In this document: in pieces, positions 25,848 through 33,386 of the stretch
How positions within the stretch are numbered: the first letter of the stretch is position 1
How the letters are laid out: each line of letters opens with the position of its first letter
Assembly: GCA_016930075.1 (NCBI GenBank)
Contig: JAFGHS010000078.1
Coordinates: forward strand, 1 to 43,584
Length of the DNA: 43,584 bases
DNA from: Deltaproteobacteria bacterium
GTDB lineage: Bacteria > Desulfobacterota > Syntrophia > Syntrophales > JAFGHS01
Direction: 5' to 3'
Program-made: the position numbers and the translations under genes
Notes under the pieces: model-generated
What the model was told of the DNA's origin: nothing
The model's database searches: none
What the model saw: the letters and a program-made list of their open reading frames with translations, nothing else

Positions 25848-28286
25848 CTAAACGCTGAACTCCGTCCGGCTGATAATGTCGTCCTGAAGCGCCCTCGACA
25901 GATCGACAAACCGGAACGAATATCCCGACACTTTCACCATCAGGTCGGGGTAGTTCTTCGGGTTTTTCTGGGCGTCCTGCAAGGTCGCCCGGCTCATGGG
26001 ATTGTACTGCACCTGCCTGCCGCCCATCTCGAAAAACGCTTCGATCAATGCGGCGAATTTATCCAGGCCCTCATCCGTCCGGATCGTGACAGGATTGACA
26101 TTCATGTTGTAGCCGCTGCCGTTGGACATGTTCGGCGCGCACACTTTGGCGACGGAGCGCATGGCGGCGGTCATGCCGTTGCGATCGCAGCCGTTGGACG
26201 GGGAGATGCCGTTGGAAACGGGCTGCCGCGCCAATCGGCCGTCGGCCGTCGCCCAGCAGTCGCGGCCTTCATAAAGCTGCGTTCCGGAAGCGACGAGCAG
26301 TGTCCGGTAGAAGCCGCCGAACAGCCGCTCGTGCTTGCGCGCCTCGCGGCTGTAGAGATCGGTCACCCAGAGGGCCAGTTCATCGACGCGCGGGTCGCCG
26401 TTGCCGTACTTGGGGGCTTTCTGGATCAGTTGCTGTCTCAACGGTTCGGCGTCTTTGAAATTGTTGCGGAGATGTTGGACCAGTTCCTCCAGCGTCAGCA
26501 GTTTTTCCTCAAAGACGGCCCAGCGGATAGCGGCCAGAGAATCGGCAACCGTGCCGACACCCCTTGCGGAGCAGGAGCCGTGGTTGTAGCAGGCGCCGCC
26601 GCGGGTGATGTCTTCGCCCGATTCGACGCAGCCTTCAATGGTGGACGACAGCAGGGGGGAAGGGAAATGGTCGGCGAAAAGCCGATCCTTGATCCGGGTC
26701 TTTTTTGCCATCAAGTCCATTGCATAGACCAACTGATCGGCAAAGGCCTGTTTGACGTCTTCGAAGGTTTTAAAGTCCGACGGCCTGGGTGTTTTCAATC
26801 CCAACGTTTTCCATCGGTAAGCGAAGGCCTGACCCTCATTTAAGGCCATCTCGAGGATGACGGACAGGCGGATGCCGCTGCCGGCCGTATAGCCGCTGTT
26901 GTTGCCCGTTCCCGTCGGTTCGACGCAGCCCACAATCGAGTAATTTCTTGCATCTTCCGGGGCATAGCCGTCTTTGACGAGGTCTCTGACGACGACGTCG
27001 TCGTTGTAGAAAGCAACGCCGGCGGTCCGGCGATGGGTTTCACAGGCCCTGATCAGGAAGTCGCGGGGTGTTTTCGATGAAATCCTGACGGCCAGGCCGT
27101 TGCGGAGACCCTTTAGACGCCGATAGGCCTCGATCATCAGATAAGAAACGGCGTTTACCGCATCGTTGCCTTTTTTATCGACGCCGCCGATGGTGACGTT
27201 GTTGGGACCGAAGGTGATAAACGTAGAGAGTTTGATGAAATATTCCTCAAGGGCTTCGAGGGCGCTCCGCTCGGAAATGACTCCGGCATCGAGATCTTTT
27301 TCATAATAGGGCATAAGGAATTGATCGATGCGCCCGGGACAGATGACCGAGTCTTCGCCATAGCTCAAAACGAGGAGGGCCTGCGTCATCCAGATCGATT
27401 GGAGGGCATCCATGAAGTTGTGCGCCGGTTCTGCAGGCACCCTCCGGCAACGCGCGGCAATTTCCAGCAACTCTGCTTTTCTTGTCCCTTTTGCCCTGGA
27501 GGCCAAATCCTCCGCCAGGACGGCATAGCGGACCGCGTGATCGCAGACGGCATCGGCGGCAATCTGCACGGATTCAAGGAAATCTTTCCGCTCGTTATAC
27601 CGTTTCTCCTCCTGCCGAAGACCGGTCAGTTGCTCTGCCGCCTGCCGGGCAATGCCCCTGAAACCCAAATCAAGGACTTTTTTGATGCCCGCGGTGACAT
27701 GGCCCTGCATATCGGCGATTTCGACGGGCGAGGCATCCGGTTCATTTTCTTTATAGATGCCGGCATCTTGCCATCCTTCGATCATCCGGCTCCGGATACC
27801 CTTTCCTTTCCAGAAAGGCAGGATTTCCTCGGTCAGTTCCCTGTACATGTCTTCCGGCATATTCAGGAGGGACTTGTAAAACTCAGGACTGCGATTTCCC
27901 GACTTGTCGAGAAAACTGATGTCTTCAACATCCTTGCCCCGGAATTTGGTTCCGATCAAAGCGACCATGCTCTCAGAAGACCGTTCGATGCCGATGGGGC
28001 CGGCGATTTTTCCGTCGGTTTTTGCCCCCACAAACATCTCGTCCTCTTCAATTTTGATCGTCATGTTCCGCAGCGTATCCGATAGCCCCTCTGCTGCACG
28101 TATGCAGGGAGATTTGCCTTCGGAGCGCCGGTATGCCCGGGTGTAATATCTGGCCCGCTCGATATCCGCCTCATACGGACTCGACAGGAGTCTCTCCCGG
28201 AGTCTGGCGATCCTTACCGAATAGGGCGTCTTTTCAATTGCGGCGTTCATGTCTATTTTGTCTGCCCGGCTTGTTATGGCTCCCAT
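25848..28286 (-). CDS. Glycyl radical enzyme 2 (divergent member)
   Basis: An 812-residue GRE, first gene of the operon and closest to the regulated promoter at 28374-28434. Radical site Gly788 (KVSGYSFRF); thiyl site Cys454 with Glu456 in GCVEPTGTG, the commoner GCVE form found in diol dehydratases and related lyases. Conserved blocks CRRVPAEPAHNF (280-291), GRIDQFLMPY (318-327), GPNNVTIGG (360-368) and FYNDDVVVRDL (426-436) match the family. It differs from GREs 1 and 3 around residues 100-190 and in the residues after the thiyl Cys, so it probably acts on a different substrate or is a second subunit. A hetero-oligomer of GRE1 and GRE2 is possible but unproven. The start has AGGAAAGGG upstream. 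A terminal Val ends the chain. Confidence 0.88.
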   Translation of the reverse strand: MGAITSRADKIDMNAAIEKTPYSVRIARLRERLLSSPYEADIERARYYTRAYRRSEGKSPCIRAAEGLSDTLRNMTIKIEEDEMFVGAKTDGKIAGPIGIERSSESMVALIGTKFRGKDVEDISFLDKSGNRSPEFYKSLLNMPEDMYRELTEEILPFWKGKGIRSRMIEGWQDAGIYKENEPDASPVEIADMQGHVTAGIKKVLDLGFRGIARQAAEQLTGLRQEEKRYNERKDFLESVQIAADAVCDHAVRYAVLAEDLASRAKGTRKAELLEIAARCRRVPAEPAHNFMDALQSIWMTQALLVLSYGEDSVICPGRIDQFLMPYYEKDLDAGVISERSALEALEEYFIKLSTFITFGPNNVTIGGVDKKGNDAVNAVSYLMIEAYRRLKGLRNGLAVRISSKTPRDFLIRACETHRRTAGVAFYNDDVVVRDLVKDGYAPEDARNYSIVGCVEPTGTGNNSGYTAGSGIRLSVILEMALNEGQAFAYRWKTLGLKTPRPSDFKTFEDVKQAFADQLVYAMDLMAKKTRIKDRLFADHFPSPLLSSTIEGCVESGEDITRGGACYNHGSCSARGVGTVADSLAAIRWAVFEEKLLTLEELVQHLRNNFKDAEPLRQQLIQKAPKYGNGDPRVDELALWVTDLYSREARKHERLFGGFYRTLLVASGTQLYEGRDCWATADGRLARQPVSNGISPSNGCDRNGMTAAMRSVAKVCAPNMSNGSGYNMNVNPVTIRTDEGLDKFAALIEAFFEMGGRQVQYNPMSRATLQDAQKNPKNYPDLMVKVSGYSFRFVDLSRALQDDIISRTEFSV

Positions 28287-28373
28287 CGTCTAAACTTCCC
28301 TTTCCTAATTAAAACTGATAGATACGTTCACAGATAGAATGGTTGACGCACTGTTTAATTGATAATAGCTTAA

Positions 28374-28434
28374 ATTATAAAGTCACTTCACTTTATAATG
28401 TTGAGATTTATATAGGGATATGGTATTTTGTCAA
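28374..28434 (-). promoter_or_regulatory. GRE operon promoter with start-site operator (module 1)
   Basis: On the minus strand TTGACA (28434-28429) and TATAAA (28412-28407) are 16 bp apart. Directly downstream is a perfect inverted repeat ATTATAAAGT-N6-ACTTTATAAT (28374-28399), where a bound repressor would block initiation. The same layout occurs at 32192-32253 and 42691-42751. The divergent MerR-TetR protein is the obvious candidate to bind it. Confidence 0.78.
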
Positions 28435-28559
28435 ACAAAAAATTGTTTTTATGAAACATAAATTAAATCGTTATGTTTATGATTACACTATACAATATTA
28501 TATTCTCTAACCTGGTTCGATTCCTTATGGCCTTGTATAAAGGGCATCATAAGATTTTT

Positions 28560-28600
28560 ACATTATAATGTTACTTGATAATACTTGCTTTATAATGTAC
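28560..28600 (+). promoter_or_regulatory. Regulator-side box (module 1)
   Basis: Perfect palindrome ACATTATAATGT (28560-28571), then a related half-site with TTTATAATG near 28590-28598, just ahead of the regulator. Its core resembles the arms of the GRE-side operator, which suggests autoregulation by the same protein. Confidence 0.65.
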
Positions 28601-28614
28601 AGGAGGAGTCATTC

Positions 28615-28662
28615 ATGTTTACCAGTCAAATGGAGGCGCTATGGATAAAAATCTGGAAATGA
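28615..28662 (+). CDS. Possible 15-codon leader ORF overlapping the regulator start
   Basis: ATG at 28615 with the strongest ribosome site in the area (AGGAGGAG at 28601-28608) reads MFTSQMEALWIKIWK and stops at 28660-28662, out of frame with and beyond the regulator start at 28641. Translation of the regulator could be coupled to it. The second regulator at 42959 has no such leader. Confidence 0.3.
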   Translation: MFTSQMEALWIKIWK

Positions 28663-29567
28663 CTATCGGGGACTTGGAAAAAAGATCGGGCATTCGCCGT
28701 TCCACAATACATCACTATATTTGGTACGGCCTGCTGCATCAGCCTTATAAGACGGGGAAAACGATGGCTTATTACGACCAGAGCCATTTAAAAAGACTGG
28801 AAATGATCCAGCAGATCAAGATGGATTACCTGAAATCCGCCAAAACGTCACGGGTCCCCCTGGACTTTATCAAGCATCGAATGACGGATGGCTACACATT
28901 GACGAAAGATAAAGCAGCAGAAGATACAAGGCCGAGAAGGATAAGCGGCGGACCGGGAAAGAAGAAAAAGACAGAGATTATCGAGGCCACCCTCAAGTTA
29001 TATGCCGACAGGGGATATTATCTGACAAATATCAGAGACATTGCAAAGGCCGTCGGCATATCGGCTCCCACCTTTTACCACTATTTCCAGGATAAACGGG
29101 AACTCTTTGTCGAGGTGATTGAATATGTCATCCAAAATCTGGGGGAAGAGTTCAATGCGGCGATAGAGCAGGAGAAGGATATCGCCAAGCGGACGACACT
29201 CATGTTCAGGATTTTTTACAAGCATTACACAAAGATAGGAGAAATCATCAATCAGTTAAGGGCCGGCGTGGCCATCGGCGACGAATGGGCAAGGGAACGG
29301 CTGGCGAAGCTGTATGGAGAAATGACGACAAATGTGGCCCGCGAGGTTTCATTAGGGATCAAAAATGGTCTGATCCGCGATGTAGATCCCGAACTCAACG
29401 GATTTTTCACTATCCTGCTTAATGAAATCGCCGTCCATCGGGCGTCATTAGATAATAAATATACCGTTGAACAGGTTATGCAGTTTGTCGGCGATATGCT
29501 CTATCATGCCTTTCTTACGGAAAAGGGGAAAAAGGTATTCGGCAGCTTAGACAGATCACGCGCTTGA
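28641..29567 (+). CDS. Two-domain transcriptional regulator: MerR-type HTH joined to TetR-type HTH (Reg1)
   Basis: A 308-residue DNA-binding protein with two helix-turn-helix domains of different families. Residues about 6-75 look like MerR: MTIGDLEKRSGIRRSTIHHY, then wing YDQSHLKRLEMIQQIK. After a basic linker (about 85-110, RPRRISGGPGKKKK), residues about 111-157 are a classic TetR_N domain: IIEATLKLYADRGYYLTNIR, DIAKAVGISAPTFYHYFQDKRELF. The remainder is a helical TetR-like effector domain. No MerR metal-binding cysteines. Start at 28641 has TGGAGG 4 nt upstream. It diverges from the GRE2-GRE1-activase operon and faces shared palindromes, so I infer it is the ligand-responsive repressor of that operon. 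A strong bidirectional hairpin follows. Confidence 0.88.
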   Translation: MDKNLEMTIGDLEKRSGIRRSTIHHYIWYGLLHQPYKTGKTMAYYDQSHLKRLEMIQQIKMDYLKSAKTSRVPLDFIKHRMTDGYTLTKDKAAEDTRPRRISGGPGKKKKTEIIEATLKLYADRGYYLTNIRDIAKAVGISAPTFYHYFQDKRELFVEVIEYVIQNLGEEFNAAIEQEKDIAKRTTLMFRIFYKHYTKIGEIINQLRAGVAIGDEWARERLAKLYGEMTTNVAREVSLGIKNGLIRDVDPELNGFFTILLNEIAVHRASLDNKYTVEQVMQFVGDMLYHAFLTEKGKKVFGSLDRSRA

Positions 29568-29658
29568 AAATGATCTGTCAGCCGCCTGCTGTAATCCAAA
29601 AGATGAAATATAGATTGTCCTATCAAAAAACAGAGAGGAAACGCCGATCTGCTCAGAT

Positions 29659-29684
29659 ATGCCCCGCGGAAACCCGCGGGGCAT
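29659..29684. terminator. Hairpin between convergent Reg1 and GRE3
   Basis: Perfect 11-bp GC-rich arms ATGCCCCGCGG and CCGCGGGGCAT with a 4-nt loop, lying between the ends of two convergent genes. No T run on either side, so a bidirectional stop is likely but not canonical. Confidence 0.6.
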
Positions 29685-29696
29685 GGTATGGCCTGC

Positions 29697-32147
29697 TTAA
29701 ACATCGAATTCCGTCCGGGCGATGATGTCATTCTGGAGTGCCGCGCCCAGGTCGATAAAACGATAGGAGTAACCGGACACCTTGACCATCAGGTCGGGAT
29801 AATTGGCCGGATTTTTTTGCGCATCCTTGAGCATCTCACGGCCCATGGGATTGATCTGCACCTGTCTGCCGCCCAGTTCGAAATACCCCCGGATCAGGGA
29901 GGCAAACTTCTCCAGATTCTCATCCGTTTTCAAGGTCATGGGGTTAAGGTTCATGTTCAGCGCGGTGCCGCCGGACAACGGCGCCCGGCTTGCCTTGGCT
30001 GCTGAATGGAACGCTGCGGTCATCCCCTGCGTGTCCGTGCCGTTGCTCGGTGAGATGCCGTTGGAAACGGGATCACCTGCATGCCTGCCGTCCGGCGTGG
30101 CGCTCATCGCATGGCCGGCCATGACCTGTCCGCCGGAAGAAATCAACAGGGCACGGTAGGTGCCGCCGTCGATGGGCCGTTTATGCTTCCGCGCTTCTGC
30201 GTCCAGCAGGCTTGTCACCCATTGTGCGATGTCATCGGCCCGCGGATCGTTAACGCCATATTTAGGGGCCTTGCGCAGCAATTGCTGCCGGAGTTCTTCC
30301 GCGTCTTTGAAGTTATTCCGCAGGTGACTGACGAGCTCTTCCATCGTTAAAACCTTTTCGTCAAATACAGCCCACTGGATGGCGGCCAATGAGTTGACGA
30401 CCGTGGCGAGGGCATGGGCGGAAACGGCGCTGTGGTTATAGCGGGCGCCCCCACGGGTCACATCGCGGCCCGACTCGATGCAGCCTTCGATGGTGGACGA
30501 CAGCAACGGGGCGGGAAATAAATCCGCGAAGACCTGGTCTTTGACGTCGGCCAGTTTCACCATCAGGGAAACCGAGTTGGCAAGCTGCGTGGCGAATGCC
30601 TGCTTCACGTCCTCAAACGTCTTCATTTCGGAGACGGGCGGCGTCTTGGCGCCCACCTGCTCCCACTTCGCCGAAGACAGGCGGCCTTCATTCAAAGTCG
30701 ATTCGATGACCTTCTCTAAATGGCAGCTGGCGCCCGAGCCGTAGCCGTTGCTGATTCCGCAGCCGGCCAGTTCCGCACAGCCGAGGAGACCGTACTCGCG
30801 GGCGTCTTCAACGGTATATCCGTCCGCCATCAGATCACGGACGACGACATCGTCGTTGAAAAAGGCAATACCGGCTGTCCGCCGGTGGACATCGCAGGCC
30901 TTTAACAGAAACTCATACGGCGTCTCCGAAGCAATGCGCACAGCGAGGCCGTATCGCAGACCTTTAAGGTTTTTCAAACCATCCAGCATGAGATAGGAAA
31001 TATCATTGACGGCGTCCTTTCCTTTGGCATCCACACCGCCGATGACGACGTGGTTGGGACCGTAGCCCGTATACGTCGACAGTTTGATAAAGTATTCTTC
31101 GATAATTTCGAGCGCTTCATCCTCAGTGATCCGCCCCGCTTCCCTGTCCGCCTTGTAATAGGGGTAGATGTACTGGTCCACCCGGCCGGGGCAGAAAATC
31201 GAGTCCTCACCGTAGCTGATCGTCATAACCACCTGGGTCATCCAGACGGCTTGCACGGCTTCAATGAAGGTGCGCGGCGGCTCCGCCGGCACGCGGCGGC
31301 AGCGTTCGGCAATAGCCAAGAGTTCCGCTTTTCTTTCCCCTTTCGTCTTGGCGGCCATCTCTTCCGCCAGGGCGGCATAGCGATCGGCATGTTCGCACAC
31401 AGCCGCCGCTGCGACCCCAACGGATTCCAGGAAGTCCTTGCGCTGGTCGTAGTCTTTTTCTCCCGGCGTAAGCAGGGCGAGCTGTTGGGCCGCCTGGGCG
31501 GCAATGCCCTTAAAGCCCCGGTCGAGGACCTTCTTGATCCCGATGGTCACATGACCCTGCATATGGGCGACGACCGCAACGCTGGGGTGGGGGTTGTGCT
31601 CCTTGGTGACAAGACCTTCCTTCATCCAGCGGGCATTCATGATGCTGACCATGTTCTTGCCCACCCAGTAAGGATTGATATCTTTTTTCATCTCCCGGAT
31701 CTCGTCATCCGGCATATTGAGCAGTTCCTTCAACCATTTCGACGCGCCGCCGTGGCCGCTTTCGAGCCAGGCGATGGCTTCCTGATCCTTTCCGTGAAAC
31801 GGCATGGCAATAAGGTTGACCCGGTCCATGAAGCTGCGCTCGATGCCGATGGGACCGGCTACTTTCTTGATCGTTTTTGCCCCCACCATCCGTTCGTCAT
31901 TGTCGATCTTGATGGACATGTAACGAAGGGTTTCCTCGAGCCCTTTGGCTGCCCGCATGCAAGGCGGCTCGCCTTCCGTCTGCTTATATGAACGGGTGTA
32001 GTATCGTGCCCGCTCGATATCGCCTGCATACAGGCTGGATAATAAATCCTCTCTCATCCGCCCGATCCGGTCGGAATAAAAGCTCCCCTGATCCGCGCCG
32101 GTTGATGCCGGCGTCCTGTTTTCATTCATCAATGCTGCTGGTTCCAT
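29697..32147 (-). CDS. Glycyl radical enzyme 3
   Basis: An 816-residue GRE closely similar to GRE1. Radical site Gly792 (KVSGYSYRF); thiyl site Cys457 with Glu459 in GCAEL, the same Ala-containing motif as GRE1. Blocks: CRRVPAEPPRTF, GRVDQYIYPYY, GPNHVVIGG and FFNDDVVVRDL. At GPNH it has His-Val where the two sisters have Asn-Ile/Val. I start at ATG 32147, which has AGGAGG 8 nt upstream; a GTG at 32156 overlaps that site. It is a single-gene unit with its own copy of the GRE promoter and operator, no adjacent activase and only a scrap of a regulator, so it depends on the activase at 22287 or one elsewhere. Substrate unknown but probably close to that of GRE1. Confidence 0.88.
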   Translation of the reverse strand: MEPAALMNENRTPASTGADQGSFYSDRIGRMREDLLSSLYAGDIERARYYTRSYKQTEGEPPCMRAAKGLEETLRYMSIKIDNDERMVGAKTIKKVAGPIGIERSFMDRVNLIAMPFHGKDQEAIAWLESGHGGASKWLKELLNMPDDEIREMKKDINPYWVGKNMVSIMNARWMKEGLVTKEHNPHPSVAVVAHMQGHVTIGIKKVLDRGFKGIAAQAAQQLALLTPGEKDYDQRKDFLESVGVAAAAVCEHADRYAALAEEMAAKTKGERKAELLAIAERCRRVPAEPPRTFIEAVQAVWMTQVVMTISYGEDSIFCPGRVDQYIYPYYKADREAGRITEDEALEIIEEYFIKLSTYTGYGPNHVVIGGVDAKGKDAVNDISYLMLDGLKNLKGLRYGLAVRIASETPYEFLLKACDVHRRTAGIAFFNDDVVVRDLMADGYTVEDAREYGLLGCAELAGCGISNGYGSGASCHLEKVIESTLNEGRLSSAKWEQVGAKTPPVSEMKTFEDVKQAFATQLANSVSLMVKLADVKDQVFADLFPAPLLSSTIEGCIESGRDVTRGGARYNHSAVSAHALATVVNSLAAIQWAVFDEKVLTMEELVSHLRNNFKDAEELRQQLLRKAPKYGVNDPRADDIAQWVTSLLDAEARKHKRPIDGGTYRALLISSGGQVMAGHAMSATPDGRHAGDPVSNGISPSNGTDTQGMTAAFHSAAKASRAPLSGGTALNMNLNPMTLKTDENLEKFASLIRGYFELGGRQVQINPMGREMLKDAQKNPANYPDLMVKVSGYSYRFIDLGAALQNDIIARTEFDV

Positions 32148-32191
32148 ATGCAACACCTCCTATTTTATTATTTTAATTGATGATCGGATAA

Positions 32192-32253
32192 ATTATAAAG
32201 CTACTTTACTTCACAGTGTCGATATTTAATAGTGATATATGGTGATTTGTCAA
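32192..32253 (-). promoter_or_regulatory. GRE3 promoter with start-site operator (module 2)
   Basis: Minus-strand TTGACA (32253-32248) and TATTAA (32231-32226), 16 bp apart, then ATTATAAAGC-N6-ACTTCACAGT (32192-32217), a degraded form of the module 1 inverted repeat in the same position. Confidence 0.7.
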
Positions 32254-32378
32254 ATAAAAAATATCTTTTATCTAACCCGTGTTAATATTGTATATATTTA
32301 ATAATATTATACTATATTTGAATATATAACTGGGTGTAAGGTGCGATGTGCTTGTCTGACAGCCGTTCCGGGATTTTC

Positions 32379-32390
32379 ACGTTATAGTGT
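32379..32390 (+). promoter_or_regulatory. Regulator-side box (module 2), orphaned
   Basis: ACGTTATAGTGT aligns with ACATTATAATGT (28560) and ACTTTATAAAGT (42878). It stands at the same distance from the GRE promoter but no intact regulator follows. Confidence 0.55.
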
Positions 32391-32450
32391 TGCTTTATAG
32401 CAGTTACTGCATAATGGACGCGGTGATTCGCTCTTTTTTGCCTGTTTAAT

Positions 32451-32483
32451 GGGGTTATCATAGAAAAAGACGGACACGATTTG
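32451..32483 (+). pseudogene. Remnant of a third MerR-TetR regulator start
   Basis: The segment aligns with the start of the regulator at 42959: tagaaaaagacggacacga here against tgaaaaagaagacggacatga there, and the preceding 90 bp align as well, including the palindromic box. The start codon is ATA instead of ATG and similarity ends after about ten codons, so only the 5' tip survives. The remaining gap to 32657 contains a long hairpin and no gene. Confidence 0.6.
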
Positions 32484-32502
32484 CTTGTTGAGGCATCGTT
32501 TC

Positions 32503-32547
32503 GCACAGCGGGGCTGCGTTTAGCAGGTAAACACAGCCCCGCTGTGC
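32503..32547. repeat. Long hairpin with internal stem
   Basis: 14-bp perfect arms GCACAGCGGGGCTG and CAGCCCCGCTGTGC, an inner stem GTTTA/TAAAC and a 5-nt loop. No T run follows on either strand, and it is not at a gene end on the minus strand, so its role is unclear. It marks the point where the regulator remnant has been cut off. Confidence 0.65.
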
Positions 32548-32657
32548 CTGAAAAAAATCCTTTGAGATTGCAAGGGGTGTTCAATTCCTCAACGTTATAA
32601 GGCCATCGCCCCCTATTGGCATATTCAAGTCAGAAACGCGGGCGTGCCTTTTGTCAA

Positions 32658-33311
32658 TCACTTTCCAATAACTCTCCTGAGAACGGTGTCCGGCAATGTA
32701 TTTATCTGGGCGCCGTCATAATGTATGTCGAGACGGTTTATGCCGTACACAAAGGAGGCCTCGTTTCCTTCAGGTCTCCGGATATCGATCATCGGGGCGA
32801 ATTTATAGACGGGAATAATTTCCAGTGTGGAACGTCCTTCTTTTACGTTCAGGTCAAATTCCTGAATAATGTTGTCGCGGGAAAGTCCGACAAACATCCG
32901 ATGGGAACCCTTTTTCAGCCTGATCGTTTTGTTGAGGACGTATCTTATCCCCTCTCCTCCGTCAGACATCTCTTTTCCATTTTCGAATCGTGGCGTATTC
33001 TCTTTTTTCCCGTCAATCCTCCATTCCATGGCCTGCCCGTCTATATTAATGACGAAGGGATAAGCGGGTTTCCCGACGTCCGATGTGCCCAAATTGATTA
33101 AGTAATGATTCGCCGTGCGGGTTTTTATCGAGGCATTGATCTGGACGACGCCGAATTCGGCAGGAACCGGTTCATCTTTATTGACCTCAGCGAAGATATC
33201 GGATCTTGCCGTCAGGGACTGGGTGACGATCTCTTTTCTCAACATTTCTCCGCAACCCGAAAAGAGAACTGCCAGTAAAGTGATGCATAACAAAGTGAAT
33301 ATTTTTTTCAT
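32658..33311 (-). CDS. Small lipoprotein of unknown function
   Basis: A 217-residue protein with a lipoprotein signal ending LFSGC (Cys20). The mature part is mostly beta-type sequence with no family I recognise: INASIKTRTANHYLINLGTS, then MEWRIDGKKENTPRFENG, and IIPVYKFAPMIDIRRPEGNE. The tail mentions no catalytic motif. AAGGAG lies 9 nt before the ATG. It is the last gene on the minus strand after the ABC importer receptor (75 bp away), so it may be a terminal member of that operon and localise to the envelope. Confidence 0.75.
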   Translation of the reverse strand: MKKIFTLLCITLLAVLFSGCGEMLRKEIVTQSLTARSDIFAEVNKDEPVPAEFGVVQINASIKTRTANHYLINLGTSDVGKPAYPFVINIDGQAMEWRIDGKKENTPRFENGKEMSDGGEGIRYVLNKTIRLKKGSHRMFVGLSRDNIIQEFDLNVKEGRSTLEIIPVYKFAPMIDIRRPEGNEASFVYGINRLDIHYDGAQINTLPDTVLRRVIGK

Positions 33312-33386
33312 TTCATAGGCTCCTTCCTGCCATAAATTTTACAGATCATACCAGAAAACGGTTTTACCCACCCAAAAATGTTCAAA

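Noticed and set aside
23323-28286. Calling GRE1 or GRE2 a benzylsuccinate or alkylsuccinate synthase
   Set aside because: No small subunits of the fumarate-adding enzymes are present and the GCxE motif fits eliminase or decarboxylase types better; still not settled.
23323-32147. Calling the three GREs pyruvate formate-lyases
   Set aside because: They have a single thiyl Cys followed by x-Glu and no Cys-Cys pair, and the activase carries a ferredoxin insert that PFL activase lacks.
32312-32584. 90-codon minus-strand frame
   Set aside because: Runs through the long hairpin and the regulator remnant; no family features.
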